From assembly GCA_903920435.1 (NCBI GenBank), contig CAIXMB010000098.1:58880-122879 (forward strand): DNA of 64,000 nucleotides, given 5' to 3'. How positions within the stretch are numbered: position 1 is the first letter of the stretch; every line of letters starts with the position of its first letter. This DNA comes from an uncultured Actinomycetes bacterium (GTDB taxonomy: Bacteria > Actinomycetota > Actinomycetes > Actinomycetales > Microbacteriaceae). The translations under genes and the position numbers were made by a program. The notes beneath the pieces were generated by a model, which worked only from the letters and a program-made list of their open reading frames with translations, was not told the origin of the DNA and ran no database searches. Positions 16,873 through 25,473 of this stretch are shown piece by piece.

Positions 16873-17549
16873 AGCGCATCGGGCTGATCGGCGGCATGAG
16901 CTGGCAGAGCTCCGCCCTCTACTACTCGCTCATCAACGAACTCGTGCACGACCGGCTGGGCGGGTTCCACTCGGCCGACTGCCTCCTGGCCTCTGTCGAT
17001 TTCGCCGAGATCGAGCTCATGCAGCAGACCGGCGACTGGGATGCCGCGGGTGAGCGCCTAGCCCGTGAGGCCGCCGCCCTCGAACTCGCCGGAGCCGACC
17101 TCGTCGTACTGTGCACGAACACCATGCACAAGGTAGCCGGGGCGATCGAGGAGGCCATCGACATCCCGCTCCTGCACCTGGGCGACGTGACGGCTGAGGC
17201 GGTGCTCGCGGCCGGCCTCGACACCGTCGGGTTGCTCGGCACTCGCTTCACGATGCAGGAGGCCTTCTACCGCGAGCGCCTGGAGTCCCACGGGCTGACG
17301 GTGATCGTGCCCACCCCCGAGCAGCAGGCCGTGGTCAACCGCATCATCTACGACGAGCTCGTCGCCGGCGTCGTGCTGGACTCTTCGCGTGCCGAGTACC
17401 TCGCGATTATCGACTCACTGGGGGCGCCCGGTGTCATCCTCGGATGCACGGAGATCGAGCTGCTCGTCGGGCCGGAAGACACACCGCTCCCGCTGTTCCC
17501 CACCACCCGCCTTCATGCCATGGCGGCGGTGGACGCGGCACTCGCCTAG
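16869..17549 (+). CDS. aspartate/glutamate racemase family protein
   Basis: This PLP-independent racemase of 226 residues interconverts L- and D-amino acids, probably aspartate or a related acid. The two catalytic cysteines are visible in [10 protein letters not shown] and [10 protein letters not shown], and the N-terminus [17 protein letters not shown] is typical of the aspartate-racemase branch rather than MurI. GTG at 16869 overlaps the stop of the CCA enzyme (GTGA). Its TAG overlaps the stop of the convergent inositol-phosphate synthase gene (CTAG). Substrate preference cannot be read from sequence. Confidence 0.88.
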   Translation: MKRIGLIGGMSWQSSALYYSLINELVHDRLGGFHSADCLLASVDFAEIELMQQTGDWDAAGERLAREAAALELAGADLVVLCTNTMHKVAGAIEEAIDIPLLHLGDVTAEAVLAAGLDTVGLLGTRFTMQEAFYRERLESHGLTVIVPTPEQQAVVNRIIYDELVAGVVLDSSRAEYLAIIDSLGAPGVILGCTEIELLVGPEDTPLPLFPTTRLHAMAAVDAALA

Positions 17550-18616
17550 GCGTTCGCGGCTATCCACTCCTCGAGCTGCTGCCGGGCGACGGGGTCGGGC
17601 AGTTGCTCGGGCGGCGACTTCATGAGGTAGGCGCTCACCGGGATAATCGGCCCGCCGAGCCCCGCATCGAGCGCGATCTTCGCGGCACGCACGGCGTCGA
17701 TGACGACGCCCGCCGAGTTGGGGGAATCCCAGACCTCGAGCTTGTACTCGAGGCTCGTGGGGGCGTTGCCGAAGCCGTGGCCCTCGAGCCGCACGAAGGC
17801 GAGCTTGCGGTCGTCGAGCCACGGGATGTGGTCGCTCGGCCCGATGTGCACGTCGCGAGCGTTGATCTCAGCGTCGACGTTGCTCGTCACGGACTGGGTC
17901 TTCGAGATCTTCTTCGACTCGAGGCGCGAGCGCTCGAGCATGTTGCGGAAGTCCATGTTGCCGCCGACGTTGAGCTGGTACGTGCGGTCGAGCACGAGAC
18001 CGCGCTCCTCGAACAGGCGGGCGAGCACCCGGTGCGTGATCGTGGCACCGAGCTGGCTTTTGATGTCGTCTCCGACGATCGGCACTCCCGCGGCGGCGAA
18101 CTTGGCGGCCCACTCGGGGTCGCTCGCGATGAACACCGGGAGCGCGTTGACGAAGGCGACTCCCGCGTCGAGGGCCGCCTGGGCGTAGAACTTCGCCGCC
18201 TGCTCCGACCCCACGGGCACGTAGCACACGAGCACGTCGGCCCCGCTGTCGCGTAGCGCCTGCGCCACATCGACGGCCGGGGCATCCGACTCATCGACGA
18301 CTTCGCGGTAGTACTCGCCAAGCCCGTCGAGGGTCGGGCCGCGCTGCACGGTCACACCGGTGGTCGCCACCTCGGCGAAGCGGTAGGTGCTGTTCTGGCT
18401 CGCCCAGATGGCATCGGCGAGATCGACACCCACCTTGAGCGCGTCGACATCGAAGGCCGCGACGAACTCGAGGTCGCCCACGGCGTGCGGTCCGAAGCGG
18501 TTGTGCATGAGGCCGGGGATGCTCTCACCCTCGGCGGCGCCCGCGTAGAACGTGACGCCCTGGACGAGCGAATTGGCGCAGTTGCCGACCCCGGCGATGG
18601 CGACCTTCACGGCCAT
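17546..18616 (-). CDS. inositol-3-phosphate synthase
   Basis: This NAD-dependent enzyme converts glucose 6-phosphate to myo-inositol 3-phosphate, the precursor of mycothiol and phosphatidylinositol in Actinobacteria. The 356-residue form opens with the NAD fold [17 protein letters not shown] and carries the family stretches [23 protein letters not shown] and [14 protein letters not shown] 18616 has GAGGAGC just upstream. It is divergent from rpsF. Mycothiol-linked enzyme families encoded at 44-45 kb fit this pathway. Confidence 0.93.
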   Translation of the reverse strand: MAVKVAIAGVGNCANSLVQGVTFYAGAAEGESIPGLMHNRFGPHAVGDLEFVAAFDVDALKVGVDLADAIWASQNSTYRFAEVATTGVTVQRGPTLDGLGEYYREVVDESDAPAVDVAQALRDSGADVLVCYVPVGSEQAAKFYAQAALDAGVAFVNALPVFIASDPEWAAKFAAAGVPIVGDDIKSQLGATITHRVLARLFEERGLVLDRTYQLNVGGNMDFRNMLERSRLESKKISKTQSVTSNVDAEINARDVHIGPSDHIPWLDDRKLAFVRLEGHGFGNAPTSLEYKLEVWDSPNSAGVVIDAVRAAKIALDAGLGGPIIPVSAYLMKSPPEQLPDPVARQQLEEWIAANA

Positions 18617-18691
18617 GGATGGTGCTCCTCGAGAGAAATGCGTACACTGGGCAGGTTGTCCGGCTTCGTCTGAGGCCACGACAATCGTCAA

Positions 18692-18740
18692 CACCCTCCT
18701 GCTGCAGATCGTCTGCAGCCGTTCTAGTCCGAAGGAGGTG
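18692..18740 (+). promoter_or_regulatory. candidate S6:S18 leader of the rpsF operon
   Basis: CACCCTCCT (18692-18700) can pair, with one bulged C, with the rpsF Shine-Dalgarno AGGAGGTG (18733-18740). Between them is a 7-base hairpin (GCTGCAG 18701-18707 with CTGCAGC 18713-18719) followed directly by CG-TTC and a second CCG. A Shine-Dalgarno-closing helix, an inner hairpin and a CCG in the joining strand resemble the known S6:S18 autoregulatory leader. The assignment is by eye. Confidence 0.45.
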
Positions 18741-18745
18741 GGTTT

Positions 18746-19237
18746 GTGACGCACCAGTATGAACTCATGGTGATCCTCGATCCAGAGATCGATGAGCGCA
18801 CCGTGGCACCCAGCCTAGACAAGTTCCTCAACGTCATCCGCAACGATGGCGGCACGATCGACAATGTCGACGTGTGGGGTCGCCGTCGCCTGGCCTACGA
18901 GATCAACAAGAAGTCCGAGGGCATCTACGCCGTCGTCAACTTCACGGCGAACTCGTCGGCAACCGTCGAGCTCGACCGCCAGCTGAAGCTCAGCGAGGCA
19001 GTCATGCGCACCAAGGTGCTGCGCGCCGAGCAGGGCTTCGCCCAGGTCGCCGCCGCCAAGCAGCTTGCCGACGAGAAGGCCGCCCGCAAGGCAGCCGCTC
19101 CGGCTAAGGCTCCCGCCGCAGCTCCGGCAGCGGCAGTCGCCGCAGCTCCCGCTGCGACCGAGGCGCCCGCTGCCGAGGCTCCCGCCGAGAAGCCCGCCAA
19201 GCCGGCCGCGAAGGCCGCCGCCAAGGACGCGGAGTAG
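18746..19237 (+). CDS. rpsF: 30S ribosomal protein S6 with Ala-rich tail
   Basis: This is small-subunit protein S6, which pairs with S18 on the platform. The core ([19 protein letters not shown] to about residue 100) is normal and contains [19 protein letters not shown]. About 60 extra residues, made almost only of Ala, Pro, Lys and Glu, follow it, so the protein is 163 residues instead of roughly 96. The tail is probably disordered. GTG 18746 has the near-perfect GAAGGAGGTGG upstream. It heads rpsF-ssb-rpsR-rplI. Confidence 0.96.
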   Translation: MTHQYELMVILDPEIDERTVAPSLDKFLNVIRNDGGTIDNVDVWGRRRLAYEINKKSEGIYAVVNFTANSSATVELDRQLKLSEAVMRTKVLRAEQGFAQVAAAKQLADEKAARKAAAPAKAPAAAPAAAVAAAPAATEAPAAEAPAEKPAKPAAKAAAKDAE

Positions 19238-19240
19238 TCC

Positions 19241-19744
19241 ATGGCCGGCGAGACCGTCATCACCGTCGTGGGAAACCTCACGAGTGACCCCGAGCTGCGC
19301 TACACGCAGAACGGGCTCGCGGTAGCCAACTTCACCATCGCCTCCACCCCGCGCAACTTCGACCGCGCGAGCAACGACTGGAAGGACGGTGAGGCACTGT
19401 TCCTGCGCGCGAGCGTCTGGCGCGAGTTCGCCGAGCACGTCGCCGGTTCGCTCACGAAGGGATCGCGAGTGATCGCGACCGGTCGTCTGAAGCAGCGCTC
19501 GTACGAGACGAAGGAAGGCGAGAAGCGAACGAGCATCGAGCTCGAGGTCGACGAGATCGGCCCCTCGCTTCGCTACGCCACGGCACAGGTCACCCGTGCC
19601 GCATCCTCGCGTGACGGAGGCGGCGCCCCTCGCGGCGGCGGCCAGGTCACCGAAGAGCCGTGGGCGGCCTCCGCTCCCGACTCCTCGGGCGGGGACGTGT
19701 GGAACACGCCCGGCAGCAACTACTCGGACGAGACGCCCTTCTAG
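19241..19744 (+). CDS. ssb: single-stranded DNA-binding protein
   Basis: This 167-residue SSB protects single-stranded DNA in replication and repair. The OB fold covers about residues 1-110 ([29 protein letters not shown]). A Gly/Ser/Asp-rich linker follows, and the last residues are DETPF, the acidic tip that recruits partner proteins. It begins three bases after the rpsF stop, the standard S6-SSB-S18 arrangement. Confidence 0.96.
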   Translation: MAGETVITVVGNLTSDPELRYTQNGLAVANFTIASTPRNFDRASNDWKDGEALFLRASVWREFAEHVAGSLTKGSRVIATGRLKQRSYETKEGEKRTSIELEVDEIGPSLRYATAQVTRAASSRDGGGAPRGGGQVTEEPWAASAPDSSGGDVWNTPGSNYSDETPF

Positions 19745-19776
19745 GCGCCCACCAGAACTCTTAAGGAAAACAACTC

Positions 19777-20040
19777 ATGGCAGGAAAGAGCAGCGGCGAC
19801 CGCCGCAAGCCCATTCGCAAGGGCAAGGACGGCAAGAACGCCGCCCCGGCCAAGGCGATCCGCGTGGGCGTCATCGACTACAAGGATGTCGCGACGCTTC
19901 GCAAGTTCATCTCGGAGCGTGGAAAGATCCGCGCCCGTCGTATCACCGGTGTCTCCGTCCAGGAGCAGCGCCTCATCGCCACGGCCGTCAAGAACGCCCG
20001 TGAGATGGCGCTTCTGCCCTACGCCGGCTCGGGCCGTTAA
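19777..20040 (+). CDS. rpsR: 30S ribosomal protein S18
   Basis: This 87-residue basic protein binds S6 on the 30S platform. The signature [19 protein letters not shown] is followed by [31 protein letters not shown]. It contains no cysteine, so it is a zinc-free type. The N-terminus is Lys/Gly-rich. With S6 it would be the ligand of the candidate leader at 18692. Confidence 0.97.
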   Translation: MAGKSSGDRRKPIRKGKDGKNAAPAKAIRVGVIDYKDVATLRKFISERGKIRARRITGVSVQEQRLIATAVKNAREMALLPYAGSGR

Positions 20041-20052
20041 GGAGTACCGACA

Positions 20053-20505
20053 ATGTCCAAGCTGATCCTCACGCACGAGGTCACCGGTCTCGGTGCCCCC
20101 GGCGACGTCGTCGACGTCAAGAACGGTTTCGCTCGCAACTACCTCATCCCCCAGGGCTTCGCCGTGGCGTGGACGCGCGGTGGCGAGAAGCAGATCGAGT
20201 CCATCAAGGCGGCCCGCGCAGCGCGCGAGCACGCAACCCTCGAAGAGGCCCAGGACCTGAAGGCACGCCTTCAGGCCACCTCCGTCAAGCTCACCGTCAA
20301 GGCGGGCGAGGGCGGGCGCCTGTTCGGCTCGGTCAAGACCTCCGACGTGGCTGACGCAGTCGCCGCCGCCGGTCTCGGCTCCGTCGACAAGCGCAAGATC
20401 GAGATCACCTCGCCTATCAAGGCGACGGGCGAGCACGAGGCGACTGTTCGCCTGCGCGACGACCTCGTCGCGACGATCACCCTCCAGGTGGTTGCAGCGA
20501 AGTAG
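20053..20505 (+). CDS. rplI: 50S ribosomal protein L9
   Basis: This 150-residue two-domain protein of the large subunit has the N-terminal rRNA-binding domain [20 protein letters not shown] and [14 protein letters not shown], then a long connecting helix (from about 45 to 80) and the C-terminal domain. It is the last gene of the rpsF operon and is followed by two hairpins. Confidence 0.97.
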   Translation: MSKLILTHEVTGLGAPGDVVDVKNGFARNYLIPQGFAVAWTRGGEKQIESIKAARAAREHATLEEAQDLKARLQATSVKLTVKAGEGGRLFGSVKTSDVADAVAAAGLGSVDKRKIEITSPIKATGEHEATVRLRDDLVATITLQVVAAK

Positions 20506-20511
20506 CACCCT

Positions 20512-20557
20512 CCCCCTCAGTGGGGGTAGACAACGGCGGGCCCCGTGCCCGCCGTTG
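20512..20557 (+). terminator. tandem hairpins after rplI
   Basis: The first hairpin is CCCCC (20512-20516) with GGGGG (20522-20526). The second, stronger one is the 11-base stem CAACGGCGGGC (20531-20541) with GCCCGCCGTTG (20547-20557). The downstream T tract is weak (TTGCGTTT), so termination may be partial or may need a factor. Confidence 0.65.
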
Positions 20558-20927
20558 TTGCGTTTAAGGGCAGTTTCCCCCACCTTTGTGCACAGGAGCA
20601 CCTTTGACAGGCCAACCCTCAACCCTGAGTTCAAACATGTTTCTACACACACGGGTGTAAAACTAAAAATGCAGGTCAAGTTAGTCTTTTCATCAAAAAC
20701 AACCTTCAAGTGCACAGATGATTCCACAGGTTGCTCACACGAGTCCCGGCGTTTCCTGCCATTTGCCCACAGCCCCATCCACAGGCTCGGTTGTGGGGGC
20801 TTCTCCCGCCTCCCTACTGTGGGGCAGTCCCGGTCGACGGCGGCGGGCTGAGCCACCGCTGTGAGGCCGGAGTGTCGTGCGTCGGGGCTACAACTGAGGC
20901 GTACCGTCATCCACTGGGAGGAACCGC
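20558..20927. other. AT-richer gene-free region before dnaB with degenerate DnaA boxes
   Basis: No gene is supported in these 370 bases. The part at about 20626-20720 is clearly AT-richer than its surroundings. Four DnaA-box-like 9-mers sit around it: TTGTGCACA (20586-20594), GATTCCACA (20720-20728), TTGCCCACA (20763-20771) and CCATCCACA (20775-20783). Three match TTATCCACA at seven of nine positions and one at six. A dnaB promoter must lie here, but I see no convincing -35/-10 pair. Confidence 0.5.
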
Positions 20928-22316
20928 ATGTCCATCGCGCACCTGGGGCTCGCTGGTGATCAGCGCCAGTCCGGCGAGGGCAGACCCGACTCCCGGGGCG
21001 ACCGGGTTCCCCCGCACGACCTCCTCGCAGAGCAGAGCGCCATCGGCGGAATGCTCCTGAGCAAAGACGCCGTCGCCGACGTGATCGAGACCGTGCGCGG
21101 CATCGACTTCTACATCCCCAAGCACGAGACCATCTTCGACGCGGTCATGACCCTGTACTCCCACGGGGAGCCCACCGATGTCATCGCCGTCACCGACGAG
21201 CTCACCAAGACCGGCGAGCTCACGCGCGCCGGTGGCGCCGAGTACCTCCACACGCTCACCGCGCTCGTGCCGACCGCGGCCAACGCGGGCTTCTACTCGA
21301 CGATCGTCGCCGAGAAGGCCGTGCTGCGCCGCCTCGTCGAGGCCGGCACGCGCATCGTGCAGATGGGCTACGCGAGCGAGGGCGAGGTCGTCGACCTCGT
21401 CAACAACGCCCAGGCGGAGATCTACGGCGTAACCGGCGGCGTCGAGAGCGAGGACTACGTGCCGCTCACCGAGGCGGTCACCACCGCGATCGACGAGATC
21501 GAAGCGGCGCGCGGTCGCGACGGCCAGATGGTCGGTGTGCCCACCGGATTCGCCGAGCTCGATGAGCTCACCAACGGCCTCCACCCCGGGCAGCTCATCA
21601 TCATCGCCGCGCGACCCGCTATCGGTAAGTCCACTCTCGGCCTCGACATCGCTCGGGCGGCGGCGATCAAGTACGACCTGCCCACGATCGTCTTCTCGCT
21701 CGAGATGGGCCGGAGCGAGATCGCGATGCGGTTGCTGTCGGCAGAGGCATCCGTGCCCCTGCAGCACATGCGCAAGGGCACCGTGCACGCCAACGACTGG
21801 ACGACGATCGCGCAGACGCGCGGCCGCATCAACGACGCACCCCTCTACATCGACGACAGCCCCAACATGACGCTCGTCGAGATCCGCGCCAAGTGCCGCC
21901 GGCTCAAGCAGAAGGTCGGACTCAAGATGGTGATCATCGACTACCTGCAGCTCATGACGAGCGGCAAGAAGGTCGAGTCGCGCCAGCAAGAGGTGAGCGA
22001 GTTCTCGCGAGCGCTCAAACTGCTCGCCAAGGAGCTCGGCGTTCCGGTCATCGCCATCTCGCAGCTGAACCGTGGCCCCGAGCAGCGGGCGGACAAGAAG
22101 CCCGCTCTCTCCGACCTCCGCGAGTCCGGCTCGATCGAGCAGGATGCCGACATGGTCATCCTCCTGCACCGCGAGAGCGCGTACGAGGCCGACAACGCGC
22201 GTGCCGGCGAGGCCGACCTCATCGTCGCCAAGCACCGCAACGGCCCGACCCGCACGGTGACCGTCGGGTTCCACGGGCACTTCTCGCGGTTCGTCGACCT
22301 GCCGCCCGGCTCGTAG
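20928..22316 (+). CDS. dnaB: replicative DNA helicase DnaB
   Basis: This hexameric 5'-3' helicase drives the replication fork. It has 462 residues. The N-terminal domain starts near PPHDLLAEQSAIGGMLLS, and the RecA-like domain has Walker A ARPAIGKS at about 228-235, Walker B MVIIDYLQLM and the motif SEFSRALKLLAKELGVPVIAISQLNRG. There is no intein, although DnaB is a frequent intein host in Actinobacteria. ATG 20928 follows GGGAGG. The stop TAG is also the first half of the -10 box of the next gene. Confidence 0.96.
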   Translation: MSIAHLGLAGDQRQSGEGRPDSRGDRVPPHDLLAEQSAIGGMLLSKDAVADVIETVRGIDFYIPKHETIFDAVMTLYSHGEPTDVIAVTDELTKTGELTRAGGAEYLHTLTALVPTAANAGFYSTIVAEKAVLRRLVEAGTRIVQMGYASEGEVVDLVNNAQAEIYGVTGGVESEDYVPLTEAVTTAIDEIEAARGRDGQMVGVPTGFAELDELTNGLHPGQLIIIAARPAIGKSTLGLDIARAAAIKYDLPTIVFSLEMGRSEIAMRLLSAEASVPLQHMRKGTVHANDWTTIAQTRGRINDAPLYIDDSPNMTLVEIRAKCRRLKQKVGLKMVIIDYLQLMTSGKKVESRQQEVSEFSRALKLLAKELGVPVIAISQLNRGPEQRADKKPALSDLRESGSIEQDADMVILLHRESAYEADNARAGEADLIVAKHRNGPTRTVTVGFHGHFSRFVDLPPGS

Positions 22317-22319
22317 ACT
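22314..22319 (+). promoter_or_regulatory. -10 box for a leaderless transcript (22326 gene)
   Basis: TAGACT ends six bases before the GTG at 22326. Its first three bases are the stop codon of dnaB. Confidence 0.6.
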
Positions 22320-22325
22320 GATCCG

Positions 22326-22928
22326 GTGGAAGCCGCAACGCCCTGGTACGTGCCCCTCGCGCGCGCCGTACCCGCCCTCGTGCTCGCGGCGGTCATCACC
22401 TTCTCGTCAGACCACTCCGCGCCCCTCGGCCTCGTCACGTTCGGCATCTACGCCGTCGTCACGGGCGCGGTGCTCGCGGCAGCCGCCCTGCGCCTCGGCG
22501 CCCGGGGCGTCACGCGGTCGGTGACCTTCGCCCAGGGCATCCTGAGCGTGCTCGCGGGCGTCGTCTCGCTCGCGGTGCCGGCTGCCGGCCTGCCGTTCTT
22601 CGTCTTCCTGCTGACCGCGTTCGCCGCGATCACCGGATTCCTCGAGCTCTACCTGGGCCTGCGAAGCCGTGGCCGCAGTGGCTCGTCACGCGACTGGGTG
22701 TTCGTGGGTGCCCTCACCGCCGTCCTCGCGATCGCCGTGCTCCTGGTGCCCCCGGGCTACTCGCAGCCCTTCACCGGACCGAACAACTTCGAGGGCGTGC
22801 TCACCGCATCGGTCGTCGTCGTCGGAATCCTCGGCGCCTACTGGGCGATCCTCGGGGTGTACCTCGTCATCGCCGCGCTCTCGTTGCGCTGGAGCACCGC
22901 CGCGACGCTCGCCAAGAGCGAGGCGTGA
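22326..22928 (+). CDS. multi-pass membrane protein, DUF308/HdeD-like
   Basis: This 200-residue protein has six hydrophobic segments (for example LARAVPALVLAAVITF, VTFGIYAVVTGAVLAAAALRL, FFVFLLTAFAAITGFLEL). The layout, with two repeats of three helices and a short Arg-rich loop, resembles DUF308/HdeD membrane proteins, but I am not certain. Function is unknown. The GTG start fits a leaderless -10 box. It overlaps the next small membrane gene by one base (TGATG), so the two are probably co-translated. Confidence 0.7.
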   Translation: MEAATPWYVPLARAVPALVLAAVITFSSDHSAPLGLVTFGIYAVVTGAVLAAAALRLGARGVTRSVTFAQGILSVLAGVVSLAVPAAGLPFFVFLLTAFAAITGFLELYLGLRSRGRSGSSRDWVFVGALTAVLAIAVLLVPPGYSQPFTGPNNFEGVLTASVVVVGILGAYWAILGVYLVIAALSLRWSTAATLAKSEA

Positions 22929-23188
22929 TGGCCACCCCCAGCCGGCGCGACCGCACTCGCCCCGTAGAGCTCATCGGCCTCTCGGCGATCTTCGCCGTGT
23001 TCGTCGGCCTCGTCGTGCTCATGTCGACGCGCGAGGTCGTTCTCGCCCTCATCTTCGCGGGCATCGCGTTCATCGTCTCCCTCGTGGGCCTCGCGATGCT
23101 GTCGCTCGCGGTGCGTCCCGATTCGGACGAGAAGCTCGATCTGCTCGCACAGGACTCCGACGAGAAGGACCGCAGGCAGGGTCACTAG
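22928..23188 (+). CDS. small two-helix membrane protein
   Basis: This 86-residue protein of unknown function has two hydrophobic helices (LIGLSAIFAVFVGLVVLMS and LALIFAGIAFIVSLVGLAMLS) between a basic N-terminus (SRRDRTRP) and an acidic, Asp-rich C-terminus. The charge pattern suggests both termini are cytoplasmic. ATG 22928 overlaps the previous stop. A GTG at 22925 would add one residue. It ends 22 bases before the convergent purB stop. Confidence 0.75.
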   Translation: MATPSRRDRTRPVELIGLSAIFAVFVGLVVLMSTREVVLALIFAGIAFIVSLVGLAMLSLAVRPDSDEKLDLLAQDSDEKDRRQGH

Positions 23189-23210
23189 CTCGCGGTGACC
23201 CGGCCGCGTG

Positions 23211-24596
23211 CTACGCGTCGAGGTAGTCCACGAGCTGGGACGCGAGCCCCGCGTAGCCCGCCGGGGTCAGAACGCGCAGGCGGTCCTTGGCCTCCTGGCC
23301 GATGTCGAGGCCGTCGATGAACTCGACGAGCTCGGCCTGGCCGACCCGCTTGCCCCGGGTGAGCTCCTTGAGCACGGCGTAGGGGTCGGCGATCGAGCTG
23401 CGGCCCGCGGTCACCTCGGCACGGATGACCGTCTGGATCGCCTCGCCGAGCACCTCCCAGTTCGTGTCGAGGTCTGCCGCGAGCCGGTCGACGTCGAGGT
23501 CGATGGACGCCAGGCCCGCGACGATGTTCTCGAACGCGAGCACCGAGTGGCCGAAGGCGACACCGATGTTGCGCTGCGTCGTCGAGTCGGTGAGGTCGCG
23601 CTGCAGGCGCGACGTGACGAGCGTCTGCGCGAGCGACTCGAGCAGCGCGCTGGAGAGCTCGAGGTTCGCCTCGGCGTTCTCGAAGCGGATCGGGTTGATC
23701 TTGTGCGGCATCGTGGACGATCCGGTCGCTCCCGCGGTGGGGATCTGCCGGAAGTACCCGGTCGAGATGTACGACCAGATGTCGGTGCAGAGGTTGTGGA
23801 GGATCCGGCAGGCGTGGCTCATCGACTGGTACAGGTCGACCTGCCAGTCGTGGGACTCGATCTGCGTGGTGAGCGGATTCCACTCGAGGCCGAGGCTCGT
23901 CACGAACTCGCGGGAGATCGCCGGCCAGTCTTGCGACGGGTCGGCGGCGAGGTGGGCTGAGTACGTGCCGGTCGCCCCGTTGAACTTGCCGAGCACTTCG
24001 ACGGCCTCGATCCGCGCGGCCATGCGCTCGAGCCGGTGGACGAACACCGCGAACTCCTTGCCCATGGTCGTGGGCGTGGCGGGCTGGCCGTGCGTGTGCG
24101 CGAGCATCGGGGCATCCCTGTGCTCGATCGCGAGGGCGCGCAGTGCATCGATGACGGCGCGGTACTTGGGCATCCAGACCTCGCGCACGGCGGCGCTGAT
24201 GGTGAGCGCGTACGATAGGTTGTTGATGTCCTCGCTCGTGGCGGCGAAGTGCGTGAGCTCGGCGATGCCGGTGAGACCCAGATCCGCGAGCTTGGCGCGC
24301 ACGAGGTACTCCACGGCCTTGACGTCGTGGCGCGTCGTTGCCTCGAGGCGCGCGAGCTCGTCGATCTCGGCCTGACCGAAGTCGGCGGCGAACTCGCGCA
24401 GCTGGCGGGCCTGCTCGTGCTCGAGCCGCTGCGACCCGAAGAGCTCGTGGTCGGTGAGGTACAGCAGCCACTCCACCTCGACGCGCACGCGTGCGCGGTT
24501 GAGACCGGCCTCGGAGAGGTGGTCGCCGAGGGCCGTGACCAGCGGACGGTACCGACCGTCGAGGGGGCTGATGGGCTGTTCGGGCATGGGGCTCAT
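23211..24596 (-). CDS. purB: adenylosuccinate lyase
   Basis: This fumarase-superfamily enzyme acts twice in purine synthesis, cleaving SAICAR to AICAR and adenylosuccinate to AMP. It has 461 residues. The signature GSSTMPHKINPIRFE is intact, with HTHGQPATPTTMGKE as the catalytic His region and TSEDINNLSYAL in the N-terminal part. The ATG at 24596 overlaps the phosphatase stop as ATGA, and a second ATG lies at 24587. The upstream phosphatase gene is likely co-transcribed, an arrangement with no obvious metabolic logic. Confidence 0.95.
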   Translation of the reverse strand: MSPMPEQPISPLDGRYRPLVTALGDHLSEAGLNRARVRVEVEWLLYLTDHELFGSQRLEHEQARQLREFAADFGQAEIDELARLEATTRHDVKAVEYLVRAKLADLGLTGIAELTHFAATSEDINNLSYALTISAAVREVWMPKYRAVIDALRALAIEHRDAPMLAHTHGQPATPTTMGKEFAVFVHRLERMAARIEAVEVLGKFNGATGTYSAHLAADPSQDWPAISREFVTSLGLEWNPLTTQIESHDWQVDLYQSMSHACRILHNLCTDIWSYISTGYFRQIPTAGATGSSTMPHKINPIRFENAEANLELSSALLESLAQTLVTSRLQRDLTDSTTQRNIGVAFGHSVLAFENIVAGLASIDLDVDRLAADLDTNWEVLGEAIQTVIRAEVTAGRSSIADPYAVLKELTRGKRVGQAELVEFIDGLDIGQEAKDRLRVLTPAGYAGLASQLVDYLDA

Positions 24597-25117
24597 GAGA
24601 CTCCCTGTAGTAGTCCCGGCGTGATCTGCCGGAAGAGTGCTGCACACGCTCGCTCGATCATGGTGAGCACCTGATCGAAGAGCGCGGCATCGGAATAGTA
24701 CGGGTCGGGCACGTCGGAGAGCGCCGCCTGCTCCGGGTCGAAGGAGAGCAGCAACTGCACCTTCGAACGGTCGGCCTCGGTGGGCGCCCACGCGGAGAGG
24801 ATGCGCTCCTGGCTGCGGTCGAACACGATGACGAGGTCGAGGTTCTCGAACCAACCGGGGTCGAACTGGCGGGCGCGGTGGCCCGAGCCGTTGTAGCCGC
24901 GGGCACTGAGGGCGGCGAGGGTACGGTCGTCCGAGGGTTCGCCCACGTGCCAGTCGCCAGTGCCGGCGGAGAGGATGGCGAAGCTCTCCTCCAGACCCGC
25001 CTTCTTCACGAGGCTCGTGAACACCGTCTCGGCCATGGGGGAGCGGCAGATGTTGCCCGTGCACACGAAGCAGATCCGGAAGAGCGCATTCTCGTCGAAG
25101 GTGCTCTCGAAGCTCAT
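24593..25117 (-). CDS. low-molecular-weight protein-tyrosine phosphatase
   Basis: This 174-residue cysteine phosphatase has the P-loop CTGNICRS (C-x5-R-S) near residue 19 and the general-acid loop VPDPYYSD. Related actinobacterial enzymes act on tyrosine-phosphorylated proteins or, in other branches, on arsenate or sugar phosphates. The DPYY loop favours a protein phosphatase. ATG 25117 gives an N-terminal extension of about 15 residues before the domain. The last bases overlap the purB start. Confidence 0.9.
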   Translation of the reverse strand: MSFESTFDENALFRICFVCTGNICRSPMAETVFTSLVKKAGLEESFAILSAGTGDWHVGEPSDDRTLAALSARGYNGSGHRARQFDPGWFENLDLVIVFDRSQERILSAWAPTEADRSKVQLLLSFDPEQAALSDVPDPYYSDAALFDQVLTMIERACAALFRQITPGLLQGVS

Positions 25118-25227
25118 GCCTTCATTGTCCCGTAGATTCCCCTCCCCATCACCGATCGAGCGCGCACTGTCCCCCGGTCCGACTCGCGAGCGATCCGGCC
25201 GGGTGCGCGGCAAGCACTCTGTGAGGC

Positions 25228-25473
25228 ATGGATGACCCACTCACCGCCCTCGAAGCGCAACTGAGGCAGCTCTCCGCAACGCTCTCGCGCCTCGCGGTCG
25301 CTCAGCGCGACCTCCTGCCCGCGCCCGCGACGTTCTGGAGCGGGCAGGCACGGCAGGCCTACGACCGCGCGCTGCTGGACGTCGCGTCCCGCGTCGGCAG
25401 CGCGCTCGAGGCCACGCATCTCGCGCACAGCAATACGCTCCTCGCCATCGCGGAGGAGCTCGGGCGTGCCTGA
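25228..25473 (+). CDS. WXG100-like small helical protein
   Basis: This is an 81-residue protein with two predicted amphipathic helices around a W37-S38-G39 turn (ATFWSGQARQAYDRALL). This is the helix-WxG-helix layout of WXG100/ESX-type secretion substrates. It is a little short and begins MDDPLTALEAQLRQL. It overlaps the start of the large hydrolase gene by eight bases, so the two proteins are made together and may form a complex. No ESX ATPase or membrane genes are in the window. Function is inferred from the fold only. Confidence 0.65.
   Translation: MDDPLTALEAQLRQLSATLSRLAVAQRDLLPAPATFWSGQARQAYDRALLDVASRVGSALEATHLAHSNTLLAIAEELGRA

Noticed and set aside
20558..20927. Second replication origin
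   Set aside because: The DnaA-like boxes are degenerate and the clear origin is around dnaA. I keep only a possible regulatory role.
20928..22316. Intein in DnaB
   Set aside because: The helicase domain is continuous at the usual insertion points and has normal length.
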